Positions 7,898 to 16,793 are shown, counted from the stretch's first letter. The stretch: DNA of 64,000 nt from Amycolatopsis sp. NBC_00345 (GCF_036116635.1 NZ_CP107995.1:6262001-6326000); one strand, 5' to 3'. Notes: generated by a model not told the origin, from the letters alone. Numbers and translations: made by a program.

Positions 7898-9010
7898 TCA
7901 GCAGGCCTTCAGAGCCTGATCCAAGTCGTGCCACAGATCCTCGACGTCCTCCAGACCCGCGGACAGGCGGATCAGCCGGTCGGTGATGCCCGCCTCCTCG
8001 CGGTCGCCGGCGGGGACGACGCGGTGGGTCAGCGAGGCCGGGTGCTGGATCAGCGTGTCGACGCTGCCGAGGCTCACCGCCGGCGTGATCAGCCGGACGG
8101 CGCCGATCAGCGCGTGCGGGTCGCCCGCCAGCTCGAACGCCACCAGCGGGCCGCCCAGCTTCGGGTAGTGCACGGCGTGGACCGCGGGGTGCGACGCGAG
8201 CCGCTCGGCCAGGATCGCGGCCGTGGCCGAAGCCGCCGTTACGCGCAGGGGCAGCGTCGCCAGACCACGCAGCAGCAGGTAGCCCGCGAGCGGGTGCAGC
8301 ACACCGCCCGTCGCGAAGCGGATTTGGCGTAGCCGCGCGGCTTCCTCGGCATCGCAGGCGACGACGCCGCCCATTACGTCGCCGTGGCCGCCGAGGAACT
8401 TCGTCGCGCTGTGCAGCACGATCCGGGCGCCGAGCCGTCCAGGGCGCTGGAGCACGGGCGTCGCGAAGGTGTTGTCGACGAGCAGCGGGACCTCGCCGCA
8501 CGCCGAGGCGAGGGCCGCGATGTCCAGCTCGGTCAGCGTCGGGTTCGCGGGCGTCTCGACGAACACCAGCCCGGTGTCCGGCCGGATCTCCCCCGCCACG
8601 TCCTCGGGCCCGACCCAGGTGACCTCCGTGCCCAGCAGCCCGGAGGTGAGCAGGTGGTCGGTCGAGCCGTACAGCGGCCGGACCCCGACGACGTGCCGTT
8701 TCCCTTGCGCCACAGCGGAAAGCAGGCACGCGGAGATCGCCGCCATGCCGCTGGCGAACGCGACGCCGTACTCGAAGCCCTCCAGCTCGGCCAGCGCCTG
8801 CTCGAACCGCTCCACCGTCGGGTTGCCGATGCGCCCGTAGATGCCGGTGACCTTCCCGCCCGCGGTGAACTCGTCGATCCGGCGCGCCTCCTCCGCGCTG
8901 TCCCGCGAGGGGTACGTCGTGGAGAAGTCGAGCGGGGCGGCGTGCAGGCCCAGGTCGGTCAGATCGTCCCGCCCGGCGTGGACGGCTCGGGTGCGCAGCG
9001 CAGAAGTCAT
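7898..9010 (-). CDS. trans-sulfuration PLP enzyme (cystathionine gamma-synthase/lyase or methionine gamma-lyase family)
   Basis: 370 residues from the ATG at 9010; an in-frame ATG at 9028 is less likely because of the divergent operator. The fold-type-I Cys/Met-metabolism pattern is complete: YGRIGNPTVERFE (phosphate/PLP contacts), FASGMAAISA, VDNTFATP with the PLP aspartate, and the Schiff-base lysine in SATKFLGGHGD. Which sulfur amino acid is used cannot be settled. A divergent Lrp-type regulator suggests control by an amino acid and a catabolic gamma-lyase role. Confidence 0.88.
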   Translation of the reverse strand: MTSALRTRAVHAGRDDLTDLGLHAAPLDFSTTYPSRDSAEEARRIDEFTAGGKVTGIYGRIGNPTVERFEQALAELEGFEYGVAFASGMAAISACLLSAVAQGKRHVVGVRPLYGSTDHLLTSGLLGTEVTWVGPEDVAGEIRPDTGLVFVETPANPTLTELDIAALASACGEVPLLVDNTFATPVLQRPGRLGARIVLHSATKFLGGHGDVMGGVVACDAEEAARLRQIRFATGGVLHPLAGYLLLRGLATLPLRVTAASATAAILAERLASHPAVHAVHYPKLGGPLVAFELAGDPHALIGAVRLITPAVSLGSVDTLIQHPASLTHRVVPAGDREEAGITDRLIRLSAGLEDVEDLWHDLDQALKAC

Positions 9011-9044
9011 GGCCCCAGGCTCGGACAAACCACGGCTTCAAAGC

Positions 9045-9063
9045 AATGATCTCGGATATCATT
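9045..9063. promoter_or_regulatory. candidate Lrp operator
   Basis: A perfect inverted repeat, AATGAT-n7-ATCATT, lies in the 58-bp divergent gap and ends 6 bp before the regulator ATG at 9069. Its 19-bp span and AT-rich arms in GC-rich DNA fit an Lrp/AsnC dimer site controlling both genes. Confidence 0.6.
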
Positions 9064-9068
9064 CGCGG

Positions 9069-9542
9069 ATGACAGGATCCGTCGAACTGAGTCCGGCTGA
9101 TCTCGATATCCTGCGCCTGCTGCAGAACGATGCCCGGATCTCCAACAAGGACCTGGCCGCCGAGGTCGGCCTCGCGCCGTCCACCTGCCTCGACCGCGTG
9201 GCCCGGCTGCGCGAGTCGGGGGTGATCACCGGCCAGCACGCGTCCGTGGACGCGGCGAAGCTCGGCCGCCCGCTGGAGGCGTTCCTGTTCGTCCAGGTCC
9301 GCCCGCACCGGCGGCCGCTGGTGGACTCGTTCGTCGAGCACCTGCTCGCGCTACCGGAGGTCCGCGCGGTCTATCACCTGACCGGGCCGGACGACTTCCT
9401 CGCCCACGTGGCCACCGGCTCCGCCGCCGAGCTGCAGCGCCTGGTGCTGGACGAGCTGACCGCCCGCGACGAGGTCGCGCGCGTGCACACGAACCTCGTC
9501 TTCCAGCATTGGAGCGGCGGGCCGCTGCTGCCCCCGGCGTGA
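9069..9542 (+). CDS. Lrp/AsnC family transcriptional regulator
   Basis: 157 residues. The N-terminal helix-turn-helix (DILRLLQNDARISNKDLA, then the recognition segment APSTCLDRVARL) is followed by a linker strand and a C-terminal RAM/ACT-like ligand domain (LPEVRAVYHLTGPDDFLAHV). Length and order match Lrp family members. It is divergent from the trans-sulfuration enzyme with a perfect palindrome between them, so it probably senses a sulfur amino acid and also controls itself. Convergent with the DUF1963-like gene, whose stop is 3 bp away. Confidence 0.93.
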   Translation: MTGSVELSPADLDILRLLQNDARISNKDLAAEVGLAPSTCLDRVARLRESGVITGQHASVDAAKLGRPLEAFLFVQVRPHRRPLVDSFVEHLLALPEVRAVYHLTGPDDFLAHVATGSAAELQRLVLDELTARDEVARVHTNLVFQHWSGGPLLPPA

Positions 9543-9545
9543 GCC

Positions 9546-10388
9546 TCACTCGATCCGCACCTTGAACGGGTGCCGCACGTCGGCCGGGCAGAGGAAAACG
9601 TTGAGCGCGGCCGAATCGCCGACGAAGAACCCGGTCTCGGCGTCCTCCCCGAGACCACCCTCCCCGAGGTCACAGCCACACGGCCGCTCGTCCTCCTGAG
9701 AAGCGAGCGTCAGCGCCTGGCGCAGGCGCTGCCCGCACACCCCGCAGTCGAGCTGCCACGGGTCCGTGGCGTACCAGGACGTCCAGCCGCCGATCTTGGA
9801 GAACTGGCCCAGCTCCGGCCATTCCGCCGCCGTGTGGTCGTCGGACAGGCCCATCGCCGCACGGCGTTCCGCCGGAATGTCCGAGGTATAGGGCAGTTCC
9901 GGGAACCGGCACGGCCGGAGCACCCGTGCTTCGAGGACCAGCTCGGGCTCGGCCTCTTCCGGCTCCGGAGGCGGGTCGGCGACCGCCGTGACGTCGGCCG
10001 CGGTCCGCCAGACCAGCCGGACCGCGGGCCCGTAGTGGTGCTCGCTGTTGTGCAGGGTCGGGCAGAACAGCACCTGGAGCACGTCCGCCCCGTCCGGGAA
10101 CGGCAGCTCCGGGAAGTCCGATCGGAAGAACTGCGCCGCGCCCACCATCGACGGCACCGGCTCGTCGACCGGATGCCCGCCCGCCCACTGGTCGTCGGAC
10201 GCCCCGGGCCGCGGCGGCCAGGTCACCGGGCACGTCGGCCACGGTTCGCCCGCGGGCCACAGCAGCGGGCCGCCGACATGGCTTTCGCGCACCCCGGGTG
10301 AACCTTCGGTGGGATGCAGGCGCACGGCGGTGCGCAGGAAGCCGGCGAGGCCCGGGATCGGGGCGCCGTCAAGGGTGGGCAGGTCCAT
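9546..10388 (-). CDS. DUF1963-like protein
   Basis: 280 residues. The layout GGPLLWPAGEPWPTC, then VGAAQFFRSDFPELPFPDG and DVLQVLFCP, is the repeating pattern of DUF1963 (YwqG-like) proteins. A CGVCGQRL plus CGCDLG cluster near residue 225-245 could bind zinc. No enzyme motif is known for this family and the function is unresolved. No signal peptide. Confidence 0.6.
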   Translation of the reverse strand: MDLPTLDGAPIPGLAGFLRTAVRLHPTEGSPGVRESHVGGPLLWPAGEPWPTCPVTWPPRPGASDDQWAGGHPVDEPVPSMVGAAQFFRSDFPELPFPDGADVLQVLFCPTLHNSEHHYGPAVRLVWRTAADVTAVADPPPEPEEAEPELVLEARVLRPCRFPELPYTSDIPAERRAAMGLSDDHTAAEWPELGQFSKIGGWTSWYATDPWQLDCGVCGQRLRQALTLASQEDERPCGCDLGEGGLGEDAETGFFVGDSAALNVFLCPADVRHPFKVRIE

Positions 10389-10567
10389 GGCGGCAGCCTA
10401 GCCAGCACCACCGACAACTTTGGAGCACAGCGCGCACACCAAGCGCGACGAATTCTCTCGATCCGGTCGCGAAAAAAGGCCCGCGCGGTATTCCGGTAAC
10501 GGACTCCGGCACCCGCCCGACCTTCCGGCCACAATGGATCGCCGAGAACGGTGCGGAGGCTGGAGCG

Positions 10568-10750
10568 ATGACAAGCACAACGGGGCAGGCGGCAGGGAAC
10601 GCGCCGGATTACTGGGGTCCGCCAACGGAACCGCTGCGGCTGCCGAAGCAGGCACCGCAGGCGGAAACGCTCTGGCTGCTGCTCGCGGCGCTCGCCGGGG
10701 CGGCCGTGATCGGGGCGATCTGGCTGGGCATCGCGCTGGCGGCCCTCTGA
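10568..10750 (+). CDS. small single-pass membrane protein, unknown function
   Basis: 60 residues with a GGAG ribosome site close upstream of the ATG. The first 35 residues are polar and proline-rich (DYWGPPTEPLRLPK); residues 35-60 form one hydrophobic helix ending at the C-terminus, so the N-terminus is probably cytoplasmic. It sits alone upstream of the SDR-like gene. I do not recognise a family. Confidence 0.55.
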   Translation: MTSTTGQAAGNAPDYWGPPTEPLRLPKQAPQAETLWLLLAALAGAAVIGAIWLGIALAAL

Positions 10751-10820
10751 GCCGCGAAACCGGTTCGTGAATTGCCAAACCCGTGGCGGGACAACAACGG
10801 AAAACGGTAACGTCCCACCG

Positions 10821-11405
10821 GTGAAGATCATTCTGCTGGGCGCGTCCGGGCTCGTCGGCCGGGCCGTCGCAGCCGCCCTCTCGCCGCGTCACGAACTGGT
10901 TCCGGTCTCGCGCCGGAGCGACACCAAAGCCGACCTGACCGACCCCGCGTCGCTCGATGCGCTGTTCGAGAACAACACTGCCGACGCCGTGGTCTGCTGC
11001 GCCGCGAACGTCCCCCTCAGGCCACTGGCCGACCTCACCGAGAGCCAGGTCCTCGAAGACCTCCACGGCAAGCTCCTCGGCCAGGTCGCCCTCGCGCGCC
11101 GGGCCGCCGCGCACCTCACCGACGGCGGCTCGATCACGCTCACCGCGGGCACGTTCACCGAGCCGATCCCCGGCAGCAGCCTGGGCGCGCTGGTCAACGC
11201 GGGGCTCGCCGGGTTCGTCCGCTCGGCGGCCACCGACCTGGCGCGCGGCCTGCGGATCAACGCCGTCAGCCCCGGCTGGATCAGCGAAACGCTCGAGGCC
11301 ATGGGCGAGGACAGCAGCCGCGGCACGCCCGTGGCCAGGGTCGCGGCCGCTTACGCCGAACTCGTCGAGGGCACCGCGCAGGGCACCACCGTCATTCCTC
11401 AGTAG
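10821..11405 (+). CDS. short SDR-fold protein lacking the Tyr-Lys pair
   Basis: 194 residues from a GTG at 10821 (VKIILLGASGLVGRAV), where the NAD(P)-binding GASGLVG begins. Upstream extension to 10767 lacks a better ribosome site. The segment that normally carries the catalytic YxxxK reads SSLGALVNAGLAGFV, placing Gly and Asn at those positions; Asn here is typical of a short SDR subfamily I recall with VNGALEGF. RINAVSPGW follows as usual. It may be a non-classical reductase or a non-catalytic binder; substrate unknown. Confidence 0.75.
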   Translation: MKIILLGASGLVGRAVAAALSPRHELVPVSRRSDTKADLTDPASLDALFENNTADAVVCCAANVPLRPLADLTESQVLEDLHGKLLGQVALARRAAAHLTDGGSITLTAGTFTEPIPGSSLGALVNAGLAGFVRSAATDLARGLRINAVSPGWISETLEAMGEDSSRGTPVARVAAAYAELVEGTAQGTTVIPQ

Positions 11406-11426
11406 TAGAACCCAGTAGTAGAACCC

Positions 11427-13199
11427 TCAGTAGTCCTTGAAACCCTTGCCCGTCTTACGCCCGAGCCGTCCCGCCGTCACCAGGTGCTCCAGCAGCGGCG
11501 CGGGCGAGAAGCCCTCCTCGCGGAACTCGTTGAACAGCGTCCGCTCGATCGCCAGCGACACGTCCAGCCCCACCACGTCGAGCAGTTCGAACGGCCCCAT
11601 CGGCAGGCCGCAGCCGACCTTCATCGCGGTGTCGATGTCGTCGGCCGACGCGTAGTGCGCTTCCAGCATCTTCACCGCGTCGTTGAGGTACGGGAACAGC
11701 AGCGCGTTGACGATGAAGCCCGCCCGGTCACTGCAGTGCACCGGGCGCTTGCCCACGGCGGCGCACACGGCGGCGGCGGTCGCGACCGCGTCCGGCGCGG
11801 TCGCGATCGTCGACACGACCTCCACCAGCTTCATCACCGGCGCCGGGTTGAAGAAGTGCAGGCCCAGCACGTCCCCGGGACGCGAAGTCGCGGCCGCGCA
11901 CTCGATCACCGGCAATGAGGACGTGGTCGTGGCGAGGACCGCGCCGGGCCGCACCACGTCGTCCAACGCCGCGAACACCGCCTGTTTCACAGCCAGTTCC
12001 TCGGCCACCGCCTCCACCACGAGGTCGACGTCCGCCAGCGCCTCGAAGTCGGTGACGGGCACGATCCGGCCCAGCGCGGCAGCCGCGTCCTCTTCGGACA
12101 GACGGCCCTTCACCACGGACTTGTCCAGCGACTTCTTCACCTTCGCCACGGACGCCTCGGCCTTCTCCAGGCTCCGCGCCCGCAGCACGACGTCGAACCC
12201 GCGCTTGGCGAACACCTCCGCGATGCCCGTGGCCATCGTCCCGGTGCCGATCACGCCCACCTTCCGCACCTCACGCGGCGCCACGGATTCCACTGTGGAC
12301 ACCGGGGCGAAGCTGTCGGCGACGACGGTGGGCGAGTCCGGCGCGTCGTAGGTGTAGAAGCCCCGCCCGGTCTTGCGGCCCAGCAGGCCGGCGGTGATCA
12401 TCTGCTTCAGCAACGGCGCCGGCGCGTGCAGCCGGTTGCGTGACTGGTGGTACATCGTGTCGAGGATTTCGTAGGCCGTGTCCAGGCCGATCAGGTCCAG
12501 CAGCGCGAGCGGCCCCATCGGGTAGCCGCAGCCGAAGCGCATCGCGGCGTCCAGGTCCTCCCGGGTCGCGTAACGCTGCTCGTACATCCGCACGGCGTGG
12601 TTGAGGTAGCCGAACAGCAGCGCGTTCGCGATGAACCCGGCGCGGTCGCCCATCACCACGGGCACCTTGCCGAGCCGTTCGGCGAACGCCACGACGTCCG
12701 TCACCACTTCCGGCTCCGTGACGACCGTGCGCACCACCTCGACCAGCTTCAGCACCGGCGCCGGGTTGAAGAAGTGCATCCCGACAACCTTGCCCGGCCG
12801 CGCCGTGTGCACGCTGATCTCGGTGATGGACAGCGACGAGGTGTTCGACACGAAGACCACGTCCGGCCGTGTCACCTTGTCGAGCTGGGAGAAGACCTCC
12901 GCCTTCGCCGCCAGGCTCTCCGGGATCGCCTCGATCACCAGGTCCACTTCGGACAGGTCGGACAGCGAGGTCGAGCAGCTGATCCGCGCCAGCAGCGCGT
13001 CGCGGCCCGCCTCGTCGAGCTTGCCGCCGGCGAGCGCGCGTTCGGTGGAGTGCCGCAGGTGCCCCTGGCCCCGCGCGACGCCGGCTTCATCCAGCTCCAC
13101 GGCGACGACGTCGATCCCGCTGCGCGCCAGCACCTCCGCGATGCCGGCGCCCATCGTGCCCAGGCCGACGACGCCGACCTTCGAGATGTCCCGTGCCAT
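11427..13199 (-). CDS. tandem-domain 3-hydroxyacyl-CoA (3-hydroxybutyryl-CoA) dehydrogenase
   Basis: 590 residues made of two homologous dehydrogenase halves. Each has a Rossmann motif (GVVGLGTMGAGI near 9, GVIGTGTMATGI near 315), the catalytic histidine segment (GMHFFNPAPV and GLHFFNPAPV) and a C-terminal GRKTGRGFY or GRKTGKGF motif. It would oxidise L-3-hydroxyacyl-CoA with NAD in fatty-acid or butyrate metabolism, or run in reverse for acetoacetyl-CoA. Both halves look catalytically complete. Such double proteins of about 590 residues occur in actinomycetes, against about 285 for single-domain enzymes. Monocistronic here. Confidence 0.92.
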   Translation of the reverse strand: MARDISKVGVVGLGTMGAGIAEVLARSGIDVVAVELDEAGVARGQGHLRHSTERALAGGKLDEAGRDALLARISCSTSLSDLSEVDLVIEAIPESLAAKAEVFSQLDKVTRPDVVFVSNTSSLSITEISVHTARPGKVVGMHFFNPAPVLKLVEVVRTVVTEPEVVTDVVAFAERLGKVPVVMGDRAGFIANALLFGYLNHAVRMYEQRYATREDLDAAMRFGCGYPMGPLALLDLIGLDTAYEILDTMYHQSRNRLHAPAPLLKQMITAGLLGRKTGRGFYTYDAPDSPTVVADSFAPVSTVESVAPREVRKVGVIGTGTMATGIAEVFAKRGFDVVLRARSLEKAEASVAKVKKSLDKSVVKGRLSEEDAAAALGRIVPVTDFEALADVDLVVEAVAEELAVKQAVFAALDDVVRPGAVLATTTSSLPVIECAAATSRPGDVLGLHFFNPAPVMKLVEVVSTIATAPDAVATAAAVCAAVGKRPVHCSDRAGFIVNALLFPYLNDAVKMLEAHYASADDIDTAMKVGCGLPMGPFELLDVVGLDVSLAIERTLFNEFREEGFSPAPLLEHLVTAGRLGRKTGKGFKDY

Positions 13200-13315
13200 C
13201 GGGTCCTCCGGAGGTTACTCGCGGGTAGTGTGGGCCCACTGTGGCACGGGAGCCCCGCGAAAGCACTTCGGAATCGAGTCAGACCGGGGCCATCTCACCC
13301 GGTCGCGAACCCGCC

Positions 13316-13993
13316 TCACTCCCCGAAATTCGCCTCCACCAGCGCGGTCACCTTCGCCAGCGCCTCACCCGCCTGTGGCCCGTGGGCCCGGACGACGATC
13401 CGGTCACCCTGCCGTGCACCCAGCGACATCAGCGCGAGCACGCTGTGCCCGTCCGCCTCCCGCTCGCCCAGCCGCACGGAGACCTCGGCCTCGATCCCGG
13501 CCAGGCTCCGCACCAGCACCGCCGCCGGCCGCGCGTGCAGCCCGACGTCGTTGGCCAGCGTCAACGCCTTCTCCTCGACGCCATCGGCATCGGCGTCCAC
13601 AGCCAGCAGGTCGGGCGCCAGTCCCGCGCTCGCCGCGGCCTCACCCACGGCCTTACGGTCCGCGCCGCCCTGCGCGGCCACGGCCGCCGCCACCGCGCCC
13701 TCCACCAGCGGCGCGTCGACCACCACCGCCGAGGACGGGTCGGCCAGCGACTCCACGGCCAGCTCGGCCGTCATCTGCGCGCTGCCCAGGTCGTACAGCA
13801 GCACCACGCCGTCGCCGGAGTCGGCGCGCTGGACGGCCGCGACGACCTCGTCGTAGTCGGTGCCGATCCCGCCGCCGTCGGCGAGGCCGCCCGCCGGGCG
13901 GATGCGGACGTCCGGCGCCATCTGCGCCGCCAGCTCAGCCAGCCCTTCGGCCAGCTTCGCACTGTGCGATACGAGCACGATTCCGACGGTCAC
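13316..13993 (-). CDS. dhaM: PTS-dependent dihydroxyacetone kinase, phosphotransferase subunit DhaM
   Basis: 225 residues from a GTG overlapping the dhaL stop (GTGA). Residues 1-130 are the EIIA-mannose-like domain, with the phospho-histidine in VGIVLVSHS. Residues 145-225 are an HPr-like domain with the histidine in DVGLHARPA. The third, EI-like domain of the E. coli protein is missing, so general PTS enzyme I must supply phosphate. DhaM rephosphorylates the ADP held by DhaL. Confidence 0.93.
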   Translation of the reverse strand: MTVGIVLVSHSAKLAEGLAELAAQMAPDVRIRPAGGLADGGGIGTDYDEVVAAVQRADSGDGVVLLYDLGSAQMTAELAVESLADPSSAVVVDAPLVEGAVAAAVAAQGGADRKAVGEAAASAGLAPDLLAVDADADGVEEKALTLANDVGLHARPAAVLVRSLAGIEAEVSVRLGEREADGHSVLALMSLGARQGDRIVVRAHGPQAGEALAKVTALVEANFGE

Positions 13994-14622
13994 CGGGCCG
14001 CCTCCGCGAACGCGCGCAGCAGCAGCGCCGTGGACCGGGCACCGGGATCCAGGTGGCCGACGGCGCGCTCACCGAGGTAGGACGCGCGGCCCTTGCGCGG
14101 CACCAGGTCCACTGTGGACTCCGCGCCACGGTCGGCCGCGTCGGCTGCGGCCGCGAGCACCCCGGCGACCGACGCGTCCGCACCGGCAGCGGCTTCCTCG
14201 GCGGCCGAGACGGCGGGGATCAGCGCGTCCACCATGGTCGCGTCGCCGCCGACCGCCTTGCCGCGCGCCTGCACGCCCTCCAGCGCGGCCCGCAGCGCGT
14301 CGAGCAGCAACGGCACGTCGATCTCCGCGGCGTCGCCCAGCTTCGTCGACGCACGCAGGAAAGCCGTGCCGTACAACGGTCCTGCCGCACCGCCGACCTT
14401 CGAGATCAATGTGGTGGCGGCCAGCTTCGCGACAGCGCCCGGCGTCGACGGCACCTCCGTCTCCAGCGCCGAGACGATCGCGGTGAAGCCGCGGCTCAGG
14501 TTCTCGCCGTGGTCACCGTCGCCGATCGCGCGGTCGAGCTCGATCAGCTCGGTGCGGTGCTCGGCGACGACCTCGGCCGCGGCCCGCAGCGCGACCGCGA
14601 CACCTTCCGAAGTACAGCCCAT
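13990..14622 (-). CDS. dhaL: dihydroxyacetone kinase subunit DhaL
   Basis: 210 residues from an ATG overlapping the dhaK stop (ATGA at 14622). The Mg-ADP site DRAIGDGDHGEN supplies the aspartates that hold the nucleotide, and GGAAGPLYGT forms the conserved cap loop. In PTS-type enzymes DhaL keeps ADP as a cofactor, passing phosphate from DhaM to dihydroxyacetone on DhaK. Overlapping stops and starts through dhaK-dhaL-dhaM indicate translational coupling. Confidence 0.94.
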   Translation of the reverse strand: MGCTSEGVAVALRAAAEVVAEHRTELIELDRAIGDGDHGENLSRGFTAIVSALETEVPSTPGAVAKLAATTLISKVGGAAGPLYGTAFLRASTKLGDAAEIDVPLLLDALRAALEGVQARGKAVGGDATMVDALIPAVSAAEEAAAGADASVAGVLAAAADAADRGAESTVDLVPRKGRASYLGERAVGHLDPGARSTALLLRAFAEAAR

Positions 14623-15623
14623 CAGATCCCCCACCGCAGCGCGGGCGTCCACACGGGCGCGTCCCACAGCTCGGTCAGCTCGTCGTCCAGTTTCAGCAGC
14701 GTCAAGCTCATCCCCTGCATCTCGAGACTGGTGATGTACGGGCCGACGAGCCTGCGTTCCACCACGATCCCACGCTCCGCCAGCAGCCGCTCGGCGATCC
14801 CGTGCGCGAGGTACAGCTCCACCAGCGGCGTGGCACCCATCGAGTTGGTGAACAGCAGCACCTTGTCACCCGGCTCGTACGGCAGGTCGGAGACGACGGC
14901 CTCGACCAGCCGGGCCACCAGCGCGTCGGCCGGTTCGAGCGGGATGCGCTCGCGGCCGGGCTCGCCGTGGATGCCGATGCCGAACTCGACCTCGTCCGGG
15001 CCGAGGTCGAAACTCGGCTCGCCGACATGCGGCACCGTCGGCGCGGTCAGCGCCACGCCGATCGAGCGCACCTGCCCGATCACCTTGCGCGCCAGCGCTT
15101 CCACCGCGTCCAGCGAGTCGCCGCGCTCCGCGGCCGCGCCGGTGATCTTCTCCAGCAGCACCGTGCCGCCCACCCCGCGCCGCCCGGCGGTGAACGTCGA
15201 GTCCTTCACCGCCACGTCGTCGTCGATCACCACGCTGCGCACGTCGAGGTCCTCGGCCGCGGCCAGCTCGGCGGCGGTCTCGAAGTTCAGCACGTCGCCG
15301 GTGTAGTTCTTGACGATCAGCAACGCCCCGGCGGGCCCGGTGGTCGCGGTGACGGCGGCCTGCACCGCGTCCGGTGTCGGCGACGTGAAGACCGGGCCCG
15401 GCACGGCGGCGTCGAGCATGCCGCGGCCGACGAACCCGCCGTGCAGCGGCTCGTGCCCGGACCCGCCGCCGGAGATCACGGCGACCTTGCGCGAAACCGG
15501 CGCGTCGGCCCGCACGACCAGGGCCGGGTCGTCCCGCACCCGCAGGATGTCCGCGTGGGCGACCGCCAGGCCGCGAAGCGACTCGGCGACCACATCGGCC
15601 GGATCGTTGATGATCTTCTTCAA
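14622..15623 (-). CDS. dhaK: dihydroxyacetone kinase substrate-binding subunit DhaK
   Basis: 333 residues. The start is a TTG at 15623 (LKKIINDPADVV), chosen because GGAGG lies 7 bp upstream and the family normally begins exactly here; the open frame extends to 15698 without support. The substrate pocket GGGSGHEP, the VKNYTGD loop and the covalent hemiaminal histidine in GIGIHGEPG are all present. Product is dihydroxyacetone phosphate, feeding glycolysis. First gene of the dhaKLM operon, which has no obvious regulator nearby. Confidence 0.94.
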   Translation of the reverse strand: MKKIINDPADVVAESLRGLAVAHADILRVRDDPALVVRADAPVSRKVAVISGGGSGHEPLHGGFVGRGMLDAAVPGPVFTSPTPDAVQAAVTATTGPAGALLIVKNYTGDVLNFETAAELAAAEDLDVRSVVIDDDVAVKDSTFTAGRRGVGGTVLLEKITGAAAERGDSLDAVEALARKVIGQVRSIGVALTAPTVPHVGEPSFDLGPDEVEFGIGIHGEPGRERIPLEPADALVARLVEAVVSDLPYEPGDKVLLFTNSMGATPLVELYLAHGIAERLLAERGIVVERRLVGPYITSLEMQGMSLTLLKLDDELTELWDAPVWTPALRWGI

Positions 15624-15700
15624 GGCGGGCCTCCGGCACGTCGGCGGTGAGTGCGCACCCAACCTATCCGCCCGCGGCCACCCACCGCCAAGCCTCAAGC

Positions 15701-15746
15701 CTCGTGAGTGCTTATGCCGGTTCTAACCGTCATGAACACTCACGAG
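15701..15746. repeat. 46-bp palindromic element, copy 1 (imperfect)
   Basis: An inverted repeat with 22-bp arms around a 2-bp centre; left arm starts CTCGTGAGTG and the right ends CACTCACGAG, with about three mismatched pairs inside. It is a diverged copy of the perfect element at 32719-32764. It begins 5 bp past the stop of the DUF3558 gene (minus strand), a terminator-like position, and lies upstream of dhaK. Confidence 0.85.
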
Positions 15747-15750
15747 TCTT

Positions 15751-16743
15751 TCAGGGCTGCGGCAGTTTCGGCGCCACCTGCTTGGCCAGGCCCAGCGCCT
15801 TGCCGCACGGGTCGTCCTGGTCCGGTTTGGTGTCGTAGTTCGTGTACTGCACCTGCGCGATCTCGACGCGGTCGTCCTGCCAGGGCCGGTGCTGCCACTG
15901 GACCTGGCAGTCGGAGCTGCCCGCCGTCCCCTGTTTCTGGAACGCCTGATTCGGGGTGCCGGCGTCGGCCTTCACCCAGCCGCTGCCCTCCAGAGGCGGG
16001 CTACTGGGGAAGAACAGGACGGTGACGCTCGCGCTGGTGCCCCACACGCAGCTGTGCAGCGAAGCCGCCCTGGCCTTGGCGTTCTTGACCACGGCGTCCA
16101 CCGCCGCGTCGGTCAGCACCGCGCACGGGTCGGCGTCGATCAGGGAGCCCTTGGCTTCGGGGTACTTCTGCGGCGAGGAGCGCAGCTTCTGCACGGCCGG
16201 CGCGAGCAGCGTCCGCCCGGCGCGGCACGGGTCGCCGCCCGCGTAGTCGATCGCCAGCGAGATGCCGAGGTCGGGATCGCGCGAGGTGAGCGCGCTGAGC
16301 GTGCAGGAGTCGCCGCTGTCCTTGTTCTCGACCTGCGGGAGGCCGCCGACCTGGCCGTTGCCCTTGGAGGAGGCGAAGCTGACGCCCGTGCCGACCTGGA
16401 CGTCGACCGTGATCTCCTTGCCACCAGGGTCTTTCACCTTGGCGCGGCAGTCGTCGAACCGCACGGTGGACGGCACCGGGTCGCCGTCGGCCGTGCCGAG
16501 CACGGCGAGCGAGGCCTGGTCCACGAACTGGCACGGCTGCACCGGGCGCAGCGCGGCGGCCGCCACCGCCGGGTCGGTGATCGGGCCGGACGACGCCGAC
16601 GCGTCCCCGCTCGCGGCGGGGACCGTCGTACGCGCGAAGTTCTGCTTGCCCAGGTCCGGGCCGCCGCACGCGGACGTCACCAGGACACCCGCCGCGACCA
16701 GCGCGGACAGCTTCAGGAACCGGCCGCGCCGGAGATCGTGCAC
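15751..16743 (-). CDS. DUF3558 family lipoprotein
   Basis: About 330 residues from a GTG at 16743 (VHDLRRGRFLKLS); GTGs at 16746 and 16755 are alternatives. A basic n-region, a hydrophobic stretch and the lipobox VTSAC mark a lipoprotein, lipidated at that cysteine and held on the outer face of the membrane. The mature part has many paired cysteines (PCQF, DDCR, DSCTL, DPCRAG, DPCAV, HSCVW, DCQV, DPCGK), suggesting disulfides. DUF3558 is typical of Pseudonocardiaceae and mycobacteria; its function is unknown. Confidence 0.8.
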   Translation of the reverse strand: MHDLRRGRFLKLSALVAAGVLVTSACGGPDLGKQNFARTTVPAASGDASASSGPITDPAVAAAALRPVQPCQFVDQASLAVLGTADGDPVPSTVRFDDCRAKVKDPGGKEITVDVQVGTGVSFASSKGNGQVGGLPQVENKDSGDSCTLSALTSRDPDLGISLAIDYAGGDPCRAGRTLLAPAVQKLRSSPQKYPEAKGSLIDADPCAVLTDAAVDAVVKNAKARAASLHSCVWGTSASVTVLFFPSSPPLEGSGWVKADAGTPNQAFQKQGTAGSSDCQVQWQHRPWQDDRVEIAQVQYTNYDTKPDQDDPCGKALGLAKQVAPKLPQP

Positions 16744-16793
16744 CACGCGGAGCACGGTAGCCGCCACCGGCGCGGCCTGTCCGGACAACCCGG

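Noticed and set aside
12631..15306. 891-residue open frame antisense to the dehydrogenase and dha genes
   Set aside because: It crosses several real genes and gaps and has the Ser/Arg/Pro-rich composition of a GC-driven shadow.
15751..16743. Tat signal in the DUF3558 protein
   Set aside because: The arginines (LRRGRFLK) do not match the twin-arginine spacing before FLK, and a lipobox explains export through Sec.
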